Assembly (NCBI GenBank): GCA_021527695.1
Contig: JAKFAO010000010.1
Coordinates: 806,001-870,000, forward strand
DNA length: 64,000 nucleotides
Direction of reading: 5' to 3'
DNA from: Naematelia aurantialba
Taxonomy: Eukaryota; Basidiomycota; Tremellomycetes; Tremellales; Naemateliaceae
Shown: in pieces, positions 21,911 through 33,610 of the stretch
How positions within the stretch are numbered: position 1 is the stretch's first letter
Layout of the letters: each line of letters begins with the position of its first letter
Notes under the pieces: generated by a model
Told to the model about the DNA's origin: nothing
Database searches by the model: none
The model's input: only the letters and a program-made list of their open reading frames with translations
Made by a program: the position numbers and the translations under genes

Positions 21911-23960
21911 ATGCTCCTCTCCGCACTCGTAGCTGCCTTTTTCCTCCCCATTGCATATCCCTTCACATTCACCCTCTCCTCGGAAAATCCCGGACAATGC
22001 GGCATCGTCAACGTCGCTTGGCAGGGAGGTTCTCCCCCCTTCTCGATGACTATCATGGTGAGCCGTCCTCATCGACTTTACTGACATGTCAGCCAGCATT
22101 CGACTACCCAGCAAATATATCCATTCCTGATTCGGCGTGGGATTCTGATTCAAATTCTGGATCGTACGACTGGACCGTCAACTGTGAGTAGTCGGTCTTC
22201 CGCGACTCAGCGTAGACTCATCAGCAGATCCGTCGGGCACGCAGTATGTGGCTCTGATGTCGGACTCTTCTGGAACCGGCGTGAGTCACAGTCGTCCTGG
22301 AAATACTTCGCGGCAGCTCACTGGGCTCAGACTGGCGGAGTATCGACACTCTCGACGGTAAAGAGCTCATCCAACTCGTCATCATGTACTCTGCGCTCCG
22401 TCCAGACCGACTTTCTGTGAGTTGCGCCATCGATGATGTGATTTTACTGACACATCTCAGCTTCTATCTGAACGAGACGTCTGTTACAGTGAGCCCCGAG
22501 GACTGGTTCCCGCGTAAAGCTTACAGGCAAAGCAATGCCACCCAGTAGAGATATACTGGGATTCCACTGCCGTTTCTCCAGTCACGATCCTCGGCGTCAT
22601 CCCTGGCGGACAGATCTTCCAGCTCTGGTCAAGCGGAGGCGGAACATCACTTGGTGAGTGCTGTCCCTGTGACCTGGCTGTCAAATGCACGGCTCGGAGG
22701 CTGAGTTCGCTTAGTGTGGAATACAAATATTGCGGCATCGACTCGATTCATCTTGGCCGCTTTCGATGAAGGGAAATATGGGAATGGAGGATCTAGTTCG
22801 CTCTTGAGTGTTGGCGCGTCCTCCAATTCAGCTTGTATCGACGACGCCTCTCCGAGCTCTACGCCTGTCAACTCGGCCACCGGGTCGCCGACAAGTACTG
22901 CCTCGCACACCGGGTCCGAGGCTAGCGGAGCGACCACCACAGGAGCAGGCGGAGTCAAGACGGTCACGGCCATCGCGACTGCTCTTCCGGCAGGTGCTGC
23001 AGGGTACGCCCTCTTTCCCCTCATACCCGTATCTGCCGGTAGACGAAGATCTGATGATGTAGTCTTTCTACCGGCGCCATCGCCGGCATCGCCCTGGCGG
23101 CCGTGGTCGTTGTAGTCGTCGCGCAGGCGCTGTTCTTCTGGTTCTGCTGCAGGCGACAGCTCAAAGCGCTCCTGTCGCACCGGCGAGAGATGCGGGAGCA
23201 CGGAGTGAAAGCAGGCGATGTGGATCTTCTGGAAGCCCCGAATCCGCGATACGACAGCGCTAATGTCGACTCGTCTGATTCCGCCTCGTTCGCCGACTTG
23301 ACGCCTGACGGTGATGGCGACACGGCCTCTCGGCTCAGGGATCCAAGACGCACGAGCAGTTATGGATTCAGCAGCCCCGTGTCGCCGTTCTGGGACGCCA
23401 CCATGACGCAACCTTCATCGACGTCCGATCTCCGATTCAGCTCTTACAGCGACGTTGACCCTCCGCAGCTCCCGCAGCTCTCGCATATTCGCACCGACTC
23501 GCTGGGCTCTATCCCGTCCATCTCGCCATCCAACAACGGCGACTACGACGCCTCCCCGTCTCCCGCTTCCGGGCCCCACCACCCATCGCAGTTCCTCCTG
23601 CCCCTCGTCCCGCACCCCCAAGCATCCCGCACGCCAGCTCGTGCGTCTGGCGCGGCGGCCCCGGGTCCGGGCCCATCAGGCTCAAGGGGCACCTCGACGA
23701 AAGCCCAACTCGTCGCGGCGCTGTCGACGCGGAATCCCGACTCGCCAGCGCCACAGTCGCCACATGACCGCGCGGCGGGTCCGAGAGTACCGCCGCAGGA
23801 GGCGCCGGCCGGAGGGTTCCGGTACCACGACGACGCGGGGCGGATCGAGGTGCCCGCAGGACCGGAGCGGGAAGCAGAGGTGGAAGATCTGCCGCCGATG
23901 TATCGCCCCGAGTGGGAGGATGAGCGCAGAAGGGAGAGTGGGGATGGAGGTGGTAGATGA
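21911..23960 (+). CDS. secreted-type, Ser/Thr-rich single-pass membrane protein with a PPxY tail
   Basis: Not assigned to a named family; the ectodomain looks like fungal Kre9/KNH-type cell-surface proteins. Exons 21911-22057, 22093-22183, 22225-22280, 22331-22416, 22461-22488, 22527-22653, 22715-23003 and 23063-23960 give 573 residues in frame. A signal peptide (MLLSALVAAFFLPIAYP) is followed by two beta-rich segments that each begin near a cysteine: GQCGIVNVAWQGGSPPF and KQCHPVEIYWDSTAVSP. Then come a Ser/Thr stalk and a transmembrane helix, GIALAAVVVVVVAQALFFW. The cytoplasmic part is about 270 residues, disordered, and ends with VEDLPPMYRPEW, a PPxY site for WW-domain (Rsp5-type) ligases. 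Exon 5 is only 28 nt. It could be a wall-stress sensor or a trafficking adaptor; that is inference. Confidence 0.75.
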
Positions 23961-24728
23961 TCCGGCAGCCCTCTGCTACGCCAGGAGAGGGAAGAGGGAA
24001 GAGGGAGGAGGGAGGAGGGAGGAGGGAAGAGGGAAGAGGGAATAGGAAGACAAAAGGGAAGAGGGAAGACAAGGGGGAGGAGGGGAGAAAGGGGACATTC
24101 TTGGACAATTCATGGACAATCATACAGCATCGACAAGCGGGTTTGGATCATATATGTAGCTTAGACCTGTTCGTGCACCGTATGAACAGCATCACAACGT
24201 TCTTCCACAACACCCAACTCTCTGCATAGGTATTCGTCCCTCGTCTGCGTGCTTCATTCCATCCGCCATACGTCCTGCTCACCCGCCAACCCTCCTCTCC
24301 CAGCCTCTCCTACTGCCTCGCCTAGCATCCGACTTCCTCGCCTATCCTCCTGCTTCCTCGTGTATCCTCCTGCTTCCTCGTCTGTCCTACGTCCGGTTCT
24401 TTCTCGGGTCACTATACCAGCATCGATTTGGCACCTTTCCAAGGTTCGGGCGACGAAGCTTTGCATTGCGGCCATTCTTAAGTGCGAGATGATTTCGTTG
24501 GTAGTTTACCTATATGCGGTATTATATGGATATTTCACGTAAACACTCCCGTTCTCCAGAGTTCCGAGCACATGTCCCTTGCCGTCGTCCGCTCATCCTT
24601 CGTCCTCTCTCCCGCTCTGCGCATCCCCCTTTCCCCCTTCCCGCCCGCTCTTCTCCCCTAAGCCCTATGGTGCACGACAGTCCCACCTCCGTGGTGGATC
24701 CATTCATCGACACCGTCCACCTTTGGAG
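23961..24728. repeat. convergent 3' interval with polypurine and 20-bp tandem repeats
   Basis: Bases 23986-24092 are almost pure purine, a repeat of GGGAAGA / GGGAGGA on the + strand. Bases 24311-24390 are four copies of a unit with exactly 20-bp period (…CTTCCTCG.CTATCCTCC form). No gene is seen. Confidence 0.7.
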
Positions 24729-25701
24729 TTACACGTCGTACAGGGTGCTCTTGTGTACGCCGAATTCTCCATGCGCGATGAACGACAGGACGAGCAAGAA
24801 AATCAGGCAGACGAATACTAAGATGCTGTTGCGGGTCAGCGCTGCAGGCATTGGTGGTAACAGAGATGAGAGGGTAAAGAGGGAAAGCACAGGAAGAACG
24901 AAAGGAGAAAGAGAACGAAATTAGATTGAGAGTATGAGAAAATAGGAAGGCGGAAGGAGACCAGGAGGGAGAAGGAAGTAAACAAGGATCCAGAGCGTCA
25001 GAACTCACGTATCGATCCAGCTAACCACCACAAGCCCCTTGACGATATTACACCTGCTGAACCCCTCGGACGCCTTTCCACAGTCGATCTTATCCGTGAG
25101 CGCGGTGAGCGATGCCGACCCAACGAGGAAGAGAATGAAGCTGATGGCGATGGGGACGAGGTGGCTGAGGATGCCGAACGCGCGGTGTCGACCAAGGAAC
25201 TGGAAGCCGATGAGGAGGATTACTGGGTGAGTTAGCTCCAGTTCTCTCGGTGCGGTGGGAGGCGGGGAACCCTGAGTGATCTTTGGGTGCCTGAACGATC
25301 CCCCCAGCAACAGCACAAACGTGGTGGCTTGCCCTGTGAGGGCGAAACATATGCGAGACATTTTGTATTCAGAAGATCCTCGTCTTCACTCACTGGCAAA
25401 GGCAGTCGACCAGACACTAGCCACGAGTAGAATCCGTATACGCTCCTTGTACGCCGTGGTATGTTTCGCAGGATACCCATCGCTCTGCCCCGTCAGCGCG
25501 GTGCCAGACGCAATGACAGTAGACTCCATGTGGTGCTAGAGAGGGAGGGATGCATAGGAGGAATTGACGGGTACTCACATTGTAGTGCCCTACCAGGCTG
25601 CCTGAGAACGCCACGACAATCACAGACACCAAGAGGATGATGCCGAAGAGCACGGTGTGGGTGATGCGGACTCCAGTCTCGGAGATTCGAAGGGACACCA
25701 T
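24729..25701 (-). CDS. small tetraspan (MARVEL-like) membrane protein; last splice unresolved
   Basis: Exons (minus strand): 25701-25579, 25535-25394, 25333-25271, 25222 to 25009 or 25052, and 24841-24729. Four hydrophobic segments are visible: VLFGIILLVSVIVVAFSGSL, QATTFVLLLGGSF with VILLIGFQFLG, AISFILFLVGSASLTAL, and SILVFVCLIFLLVLSFI near the end; this pattern fits MARVEL/Nce102-type proteins of membrane microdomains. The obvious donor at 25008 (AC|GTGAGT) does not keep the frame into the hydrophobic last exon, and the intron contains no other AG acceptor. A weaker donor (T|GTAATA, exon end 25052) does, giving 203 residues. With the strong donor a different, hydrophilic tail runs to 24658. 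Confidence 0.65.
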
Positions 25702-26238
25702 TATGCTTGTTGGCTGCGAGGGGGAGGGGCGGCTCAGCTGAGAATATGGCTGTAAGTGCTCGTCGAGATATGGTTCGCGAGCGAGTAGAAAGACGGACGA
25801 TGGGGTGGCGAGTCAGACTGACGGGCGCAACTTTTATACAGTTCCGGATGTGGATGAATTCCGTCAACATCCCGACGTCATAATGCCGTTACCCCGCATG
25901 TTTCGAATTTTTCCCAAAGAAGGCGGGGCTCCGCGACAGCAAAAATTGGTTGGTGTCTGATAATCTGAGAAGAAGGGTTGAAGAAATCAGGCTCACCTCA
26001 ACACGCGACACCGCCTCTGAACTGCCGGGTCATTTTTCAAAGTAATATATATATATTATACCTATCGAGCATAGCATATGTGAGTTGGGAAGCAGCGACA
26101 GATCTTGCTACCTTGACGACGGTCGCCAGTTTGAATTCCCCAGTTGACGACCAAAACGATCACAAAGTACGATCACGAAACGCCAGACAAGACTTCACGA
26201 ACAACCAATACCGCCCGCCTCGCACTCAACGACCGGAG
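25702..26238. promoter_or_regulatory. divergent promoter, MARVEL-like gene / glyoxal oxidase
   Basis: 537 bp between divergent starts. A strong AT tract, AATATATATATATTATACC, spans 26043-26061, about 180 bp before the glyoxal oxidase ATG, and is a candidate TATA region. Confidence 0.45.
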
Positions 26239-28768
26239 ATGCACTCGCGGGCCACGGTGCTGCATGTCCTCAGCCTTGCGGCGCTCGCGCTGCATGCAGA
26301 GGCTCAGGCGCCAAATACGTTCCAATATGTGGGCCTGTCGGGCGTGTCCGCGCAGCAGCTCTTCCTCGGCACGATGAACAAGGTGTATGTGGTCGACAAG
26401 ACGGGTACGTCTGTTCTGTCCTGCATCATTGACTGTATCGGCCTGCCATTCCCTGCTATAGTATCCGTGGCATTCCCGCTTCATTGTCCTCGCCTTTTCG
26501 ACAAGCGGGCATGTGTCGACGTGAATGGGCATCTTGCTGATGCGTGGAACAGAGAAGAACAACGCGACCGTCAATGGACATCCCGCGTGGGCGACCGAGT
26601 ACGATTTGAGTAGTAATACGTATCGGACGATGGACGTCTTGTCCAACTCGTTCTGCGCGGGCGGGACCGTGCTGGGCAACGGGACATGGTTGAACGCCGG
26701 CGGTAATCAGGCGGTCACAACGGGCGGCGTCGCGATGCCCACCAACGAACAGACCGGGCAAAGCGTCTACGAGGACTGGGACGGTGGCAAGGCCATCCGA
26801 CTGCTCGATCCATGCGACGACGAGTCATGCGACTGGGTGGATAACCCCAGCATGTATATGACGTCGCGGCGATGGTATCCCACACTGGAGACGCTCGAGG
26901 ACGGCTCGGCAATCATTATCGGCGGATGCGAATGGGGCGGATACGTGAATTACGCGGATAATCAAAATAACCCTACTGTCGAGGTGAGCAGTCAATCGCT
27001 CCACTGCTTGATATTGGGCGGCGATACTGACGAGCTACGGTAGTATTGGCCATCAAAGGGCGAGCCATTCACACTGCAATTTCTACTCAAAACGATGCCC
27101 GTCAACCTGTTTCCTCTCACCTGGCTGCTACCTTCAGGCAACCTGTTTATCCAGGCCGAGTTCCAGGCCGAGATTTTCGATTACAAAAACAATATCGAGT
27201 ACTATATCGAGGATATCCCAGACTGCGTTCGAGTCTATCCTGCGTCGGCGGGCACGGCCGTCTTCCCGATGACGCCGGTGAATAATTGGACGTCGACGAT
27301 CATCTTTTGCGGGGGCACATATCTAGAGGCGGACCAGTGGACGACGACGTGGAATATTGCGGAATACGCAGCGAACAAGAGCTGTGTCACTATCAGCCCG
27401 GACGTCGATCTCACGTGGTACCAGGACGACCCGCTTGAAACCGGCCGGTCCATGGGCAACGTGAGTTTTCAGCCCTGTTCCATGTCGTTCAGGAGAGCTG
27501 GAGAGGACGGCTGACTCCCGCTGGCAGTTTATCAATCTCCCAGACGGGCGGCTGTTCTACGTCAACGGTGCAGGAACGGGTACGGCTGGATATGGGAACC
27601 TCGGCCCTGACCCAAACACCAATGTCTACGCCGTTGGCGAGTCGTACGCGGATAATCCACAATATCAGGCATGGTACTTCAACCCCAGCCAACCGAGCGG
27701 CTCGCGCTGGGCCAAAGCCGCCATATCGTCTATCCCGAGAATGTACCATTCGACGGCGTCGCTGTTGCCCGACGGGAGCGTGATTGTCTCGGGCAGCAAC
27801 CCCAATGCAGACTGTGCGTTGTTGCGTCGTTCTCCTTCCTAATGACCCAATACGGACATGGTCATAGGACAATGAGAGAGGGAAAATACTGATGGTATGC
27901 AGATGTGGATAACACAAACGCAAGCTACACGTATTTCACGCAGTACCAAGTGGAGATTTTCTACCCCGACTAGTGAGTGATATGGCCTGGGTTGTCTTTT
28001 GCGCTTGTTTACGAGTACGGTCAACTGATGGTCGTAGTTGGAACAAGACCAAGCCTCAGCCGGGCAACATGCCATCCAAAATCACCTGTACGTTGGGTTT
28101 GTCGTTGCGCTAGTACTGCCTAGTGGCCTAGCGCGTAGGCGCAGACGCTGAATTTTCCAGACGGAGGAGACTACTTCAATGTCACGCTGTCCCTCGCGGA
28201 TCTGGACAATAACCCGCTCAATATCAACGTGACGAAACCCGTCATCATCCGAACGGGCTTTTCTACACATACCATGAACATGGGTCAGCGGCATGTCGAG
28301 CTCGAGAGCTCGTTTACAAGTAACGAAGATGGGAGTGCGGTGTTACACGTGAATCAGCTGCCGCCGAATCCGGCCATCCTCGGTACGTTTACATCTCAGT
28401 CCAGTATCCGCTGCCCTGCACTAGTTCGGACGACCATGATCCGTTTCTTTTCTTTGACGCCCACGCTAACAAACGCAGTACCAGGCCCAGCCTTGTTCTT
28501 CGTCGTAGTCAACGGCGTACCGAGCAACGCAAGCTGGATCACGGTGGGCGACGGAACGATCGGCGACCAGACAATCTACCCGGTATCCACGCTACCAGGT
28601 AGCACCATCTCAGCGCAGTTTGTCGCGCAGTACAGCAGTCTGCTGGTACAGACCCAGGACGCCGTGGCCACGGGCGCTGGAGGGCGGGTGGCGAGTGTTG
28701 GGGCTGCGATGGGGCTGGGGGTGATTTCGGCTGCGTTCTTGGGACTGTTAGCCCTGGCGGATTGGTGA
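26239..28768 (+). CDS. glyoxal oxidase (copper radical oxidase, AA5_1), probably GPI-anchored
   Basis: Copper radical oxidases oxidise small aldehydes to acids and release H2O2 outside the cell. Exons 26239-26404, 26553-26983, 27044-27460, 27528-27813, 27903-27972, 28038-28087, 28161-28382 and 28479-28768 give 643 residues in frame. A signal peptide (ends HAEAQA, residue ~23) precedes the first kelch-like blade. All active-site signatures are visible: Cys90 in SFCAGGTVLGNG, the radical Tyr in RRWYPTLETLEDG, the axial Tyr-His in PRMYHSTASLLPDG, and the copper His in STHTMNMGQRHVELE. The C-terminus is a hydrophobic helix (AAMGLGVISAAFLGLLALA) after a small-residue stretch, fitting a GPI signal rather than a secreted form. 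Many N-glycosylation sequons occur. Confidence 0.95.
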
Positions 28769-29388
28769 TGTCTCTTCGAGTTGGGAGCAGACCTGGCCGT
28801 CTTGGTTGTGTTGAATGTCCGGAGTCGAGGTTTGGGCGATTTGGCGTTTGGAGTCTGGAGGCTTGGACTTGAGAATTACGAGTTTGGAATTATGGTAGTC
28901 TGGAGGTCGGGTTGGAGATTTGGAGGATTAGAGGATTAGAGGTTGGGGAGTTTGGAGTTTGGAGTTTGGAGGTTGGAGTTTGGAGTTTGTAGTTTGGAGG
29001 TTGGCGTTGCAACGGGTGAGGTGACGGGTAAAAGTAACGACAGAAGCACGATAATGGACTTTCTCACGAAGCATGCACGCATGACATGATTACGAGACAC
29101 GGCGTGCAGGCATACGCTGTTTCGGAGCAGAAAGGTTCGCAGGACCGCGAGTGCCGAGTATCCGATCAGAGCAAATGGATGTAATGGTATCCTGCATGGC
29201 ATCGTACGAATCGTACCTCGCTCGCCTCTTATCTTCTCACGTCTCCGTATCCGTATCCGTATCCGTCTGTCTTCTGACTCTATGCAGCTTCCCTTCCCGC
29301 AACCTTCCCCTTCACGCAGCCATTGCCATTTCGCAACCTCTCCTCTTCTCACTTCTTCTCACGGACTTTGGCCGCCACACAATCCCGA
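28769..29388. repeat. convergent 3' interval with a GGAGTTT minisatellite
   Basis: Shared 3' region of glyoxal oxidase (+) and RIB4 (-). Bases 28901-29005 repeat 7-bp units such as GGAGTTT / GGAGGTT about a dozen times. Bases 29245-29270 are a TCCGTA microsatellite. No gene is seen. Confidence 0.7.
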
Positions 29389-30433
29389 TCAGAGAACGCC
29401 CTTTGCCCACTCGATCGACTGCGACGCGAGCTCTACCGCTGCGAGTGCCCAGTCTTCGCCGTGGTCTGTGATGTTAGCTTGGCCTCGGTTTTGGCATTAT
29501 CCCCTCCATCTGCTTTCATCGAGGTCATTGGCGCGTCTGTTCCTTGCAAGAGGAGAATGCTTGTCCTCGTTTTTCATCCCTGTTCCGCCTTGTTTCTTTC
29601 TTCTTCCTTGTTCGTTCTCTTCCCGTCTCTTCCAGCTTCTTCCTTTCTCGTCCGCATTTCCCTAAGCGAAGAGAGAGACACAGAGCAAAATCTCGCTCTC
29701 CATCACACAAAACAAGCCATGGTAACAGCCGAAACCCACTCACTATGCCCCTTTGATGCGCCACGACCCACGCCAGCACGCTCGAGCGCCTGGTCCTCGG
29801 TAATACACGTCAACACGCCAAAGATCACCGGCGTTCCCGTATCCAGCTGGACACGCATGAGGCCATTCGACACCGCGTCGCAAATGTACTCGAAATGCAT
29901 CGTTGAACCCTTCAGCAAGCACCCAATCGCGATGACGGCGTCAAATGGCCGTGTCGAGGCGGCTGGTTTCGCCGCGGAGGCTGCTTGGGCGCCGGGCGCA
30001 GGGGTGGAGGGTTTGTCCGTGTCGAGCAGGGAGAGGAGGTTGGTCGTGCTTGCTAGCATCGATGGGGCGGCGTTGGACGACTGGGTCTTGCTTCCCTCGA
30101 TGAGTCTGGGGAAATCAGCAACCAGCTGAGAGGGTTCGCATGAATGCCATGTCGAGTAACCAGTTGAAAGGCTCTCGCATAAATGCCATGTCGAGCAATC
30201 TGATCCGTCACTCACTGCTTTGAAGCAAACGGCAGCTCGTAGCTCCCCGGCACGCTCTTCACGACGATATTGTCCTCCTTGACGCCCTGGGCTTTGAGCT
30301 TGTTCACTGCACCCTCCAGCAGCGCGTTGATGACCACGTCGTTCCAGCGCGCATGGACGATGGCGATACGAAGCGGCGAGCCGTCGTACGCCTTTGGTGG
30401 TGCGCCTAGTCCTTTGATGGTCGGGTCTGACAT
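29389..30433 (-). CDS. RIB4: 6,7-dimethyl-8-ribityllumazine synthase (riboflavin biosynthesis)
   Basis: Condenses the 4-carbon 3,4-dihydroxybutanone phosphate with the ribitylaminouracil to make lumazine, the last step before riboflavin synthase. Exons (minus strand): 30433-30216, 30105-29744 and 29465-29389, giving 218 residues in frame. Landmarks are [71 protein letters not shown] and the C-terminal [15 protein letters not shown]. The last exon was found by following the GHNHGEDW motif across a 278-nt intron, unusually long for this region. A Ser/Ala/Pro-rich insert of about 45 residues sits between LIEGSK and the FDAVIAIG strand; I recall a similar insert in other basidiomycete enzymes. 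It shares a 294-bp divergent promoter with ILV5. Confidence 0.95.
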
Positions 30434-30727
30434 GTTGCTTGGCTAGTCGAGAACAGCACCTCTCGTGCACTCTTATATTGACCAACGGTTCAAGCAATAC
30501 CGGAATCATTTTGCTCCCGCTCCTCCCTGTTAAGTGGGAGGGTCAAACAACATGCCACGATCGGGTTTTCGGCCGCTGCTTGTGATCGAGTCGGGCCAAA
30601 ACTCGCGATGGGGGAAGCGGGATCAAAAAAGTTGGCGATGCCATGTCGACGAAACAAAAATCAAGGAAAAGGCGACTCGGGTCAACTCACTCGTCTCCAT
30701 CTTTCATCGCTGTCACCACTCACAAGC
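30434..30727. promoter_or_regulatory. compact divergent promoter, RIB4 / ILV5
   Basis: Only 294 bp separate the two start codons. A TATATTG-like patch lies near 30472-30480. No repeat is seen. Two mitochondrial/cofactor pathway genes could be co-regulated from here. Confidence 0.5.
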
Positions 30728-32823
30728 ATGTCGTTCTCTCGCTCTTCTGCTCAGGCCCTCAGACAGGCGGCCAAGGTGGCTGCTCCCGCCTCGAGGCAGG
30801 TCGCCAGGCGATCCGTGTCGGTCCTTGCTCGACAGGCGCCCAAGGCCGTCATGGGTGCCAACCTCGGTGTGAGTATCTGCTGCTTTTTGTGACGATGCTG
30901 TGAAGATTGGATCCGCGAGACACGAGTTCTCGAGATCATGGATCTGATTCGCTGTGCGGGGTAGCGAGAATCGTGCTGATGATCGGCAGGCTGTCCGAGG
31001 CGTCAAGACCCTTGACTTTGCGGGCACCAAGGAGGTCGTGTACGAGCGCGCCGACTGGCCCCTCGACAAGCTCCAGGAGTATGTGCTGTCGTTTTCGGAA
31101 TTATCGCCTCCTTCTCTACTCTTCTTTACTCCTCCTGCCGGCCTTGAGCGCCCCCTGCGCTTGAGGCGGTAGCGTCATCGTCATGTAAACGTGTGATGGT
31201 CGTCGTGGTGGTTCGCTGACAACAGCAGCTACTTCAAAAACGACACGCTCGCCATGATTGGCTACGGCTCGCAAGGCCATGGACAGTCGCTGAACGCGCG
31301 CGACAATGGCCTCAACGTTATTGTCGGTGTGCGCAAGGGCGGCGAGTCATGGAAACAGGCACAGGAGGACGGCTGGGTCCCCGGAGAGACCCTGTTCGAT
31401 ATCCCCGAGGCGATCAACAAGGGCACCATCATCATGAACCTCTTGTCCGACGCTGCCCAGTCGCAGACCTGGCCCGAGATTGCCCCGCTCATCACCAAGG
31501 GCAAGACGCTGTACTTTTCCCACGGTTTCTCGGTCGTCTACAAGGACGACGTGAGTGTCTCGCTACCTACCATGTCTACTCTCTCTCTAGCTGTAGAATC
31601 TGCTCGTTTCCTTTCTTTCGCAACCATCATCTCCTTCCCTCAACCTGTGCTCTCGTCCTTCTCACCCTCGTACTCTCGCACTTTGTACACCGTTGCCTCG
31701 CACAGTTTGTCACGTTGTCTCGCAGTGTAACACCGGCGTCTCTGACGCTGACTCTGCAGACCCACGTCATCCCGCCCAAGGACGTCGACGTGATCCTCGT
31801 CGCCCCCAAGGGCTCGGGCCGCACCGTGCGCACCCTCTTCCTCGAGGGCCGAGGCATCAACTCGTCCGTCGCCGTCTACCAGGACGTGACGGGCAAGGCA
31901 AAGGAGAAGGCTGTCGGGATCGCTATTGCCGTCGGATCCGGGTACTGTTACGAAACGACGTTTGAGAAGGAGGTCTTCTCGGACCTGTACGGAGAGCGTG
32001 GTGTTGTAAGTGGCGATCATCTCTCCTCTCCACGTCATGACGTGAAAGTCATGACTTGGTCGACCTCATCGAGCTCTGTCTTTCTCTGTTGAGACTCCAA
32101 TGCCCTCTCCCACCGCGCATCTACCAGCAATGTGAAGTAAACATTTCGCTCGTCTCCCCCCCAAACATAGAGATAGTCATCGCGCCCGGCGCTGACACGC
32201 GCAGCTCATGGGCGGTATCCAAGGCATGTTCCTTGCGCAATACGAGGTCCTCCGCAAGAACGGCCACTCGCCGTCCGAGGCATTCAACGAGACGGTCGAG
32301 GAGGCGACTCAGTCGCTCTTCCCCCTGATCGGCAAGTACGGCATGGACTACATGTACAATGCCTGCTCGACGACTGCTCGTCGTGGTGCCCTCGACTGGG
32401 CCCCCAAGTTCCGAGAGTCAGTCCCAGCCCTGTTTTAGTCTCGTCTCCCCGGGCCTCCATCTTCGTCTGACTCTCCGTCTTCGTCTGCCGTGTCTGGTGG
32501 CGCAGCACGCTGATAATGGCAGGGCCAACCTCCCCGTCTTTGAGGCGCTCTACAAATCCGTCAAGGACGGCTCCGAGACCCGCCGCTCGCTCGAGTTCAA
32601 CGGCCGCAAGACGTACCGCGAGGACCTCCAGAAGGAGCTCGACGAGATTGACAACCAGGAGATCTGGCGTGCCGGCAAGACCGTCCGTGCTCTCAGGGTG
32701 CGTCAATTGCTCTGCTTGCTCTTATGTCTGCGTCGGCCCCTCTCTGCCTCTCGACCTCCCTCTCTGGCTCCGCGTGTTGGTGCTGACGTATCCCAGCCCG
32801 ACGCAGCCAAGGACGACCTCTAA
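30728..32823 (+). CDS. ILV5: ketol-acid reductoisomerase, mitochondrial (branched-chain amino acids)
   Basis: Isomerises and reduces acetolactate/acetohydroxybutyrate for valine, leucine and isoleucine synthesis in the mitochondrial matrix. Exons 30728-30868, 30990-31078, 31229-31550, 31760-32005, 32205-32416, 32523-32697 and 32797-32823 give 403 residues, the usual fungal length. The first ~45 residues are Arg/Ser/Ala-rich without acids (SFSRSSAQALRQAAKVAAPA), a matrix-targeting signal. The NADPH-binding motif is AMIGYGSQGHGQSLNARDNG, followed by LYFSHGFSVVYKDD, VAPKGSGRTVR, the metal-binding FSDLYGERG and EAFNETVEEATQSLFPLIG. The exon 3 acceptor is a CAGCAG tandem, so DSYF or DYF are both possible. 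The final exon is 27 nt. Confidence 0.97.
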
Positions 32824-33610
32824 ACGGCTCTTCTATCTCCTCCTCCTCCCTTCTCTCTTCTCTCTTCTCACTCCTCCCTCGTCCCTCCTATCTCCTCTCC
32901 TGCCAGTCCATCTTCCACATTGCCTGCCAATTCCCTTGCTCGCCCTCGTCCGCTGTCCATCGGCGCTCCCATCTGGGACCTGGTGGTGCCGTATCTACTT
33001 GCCTGTTCATTTCATTTCCTGGTCGCGTCTTTCCCACCCTCCAAAAGCAGTACATGTCTCGGGTACCGTACAGACTCGGATTGTGCATGCATACGACTTG
33101 CTTGGTAACGCGGTATCTGTGGGTTGTGTACAGATGTATATGCGTTCTTGTCCGTGCGTCGTTTGCGCGTCATGTCCTTGCGTCTTCTCAGAACCAGGAC
33201 ACAGAACACAGAACGTCCAGACGGGTCCGTCTGCGCACGTCCTCTCCCGATGGTGATACAGTGAACGCAACATCCGGGTAGACTGCAAGTCTTGACACAG
33301 CACAGATGCATCGTTGATGTGGCAGTCGCACCATCTGCCGCCATCACAAGAGAGAGCCTTCAACACAGCCCTACAGTTTCCGGCCAAGGCCGATACACCA
33401 AATGCAAGACCACGACACCAGACCATACACAGACCACGACACCAGATCATACGCAATACACAAAGCACAAGACACAAGACACAAGACACAAGACGCAATA
33501 CTCGAGACACTAGGCCAAGACACGAAACATGCGCGACTACGAGGTACCGCGACCGACCATTTCGGTGCTCAACACCGACAACACTACACCCTTGCCAAAG
33601 CCCGGCTGCT
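32824..33610. repeat. convergent 3' interval with short tandem repeats
   Basis: Shared 3' region of ILV5 (+) and the RMD1-like gene (-). Bases 33407-33455 hold two copies of a 24-bp unit (ACCACGACACCAGA.CATAC.). Bases 33460-33495 repeat ACAAGAC about five times. Bases 32830-32900 are CT-rich. No gene is seen. Confidence 0.65.
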
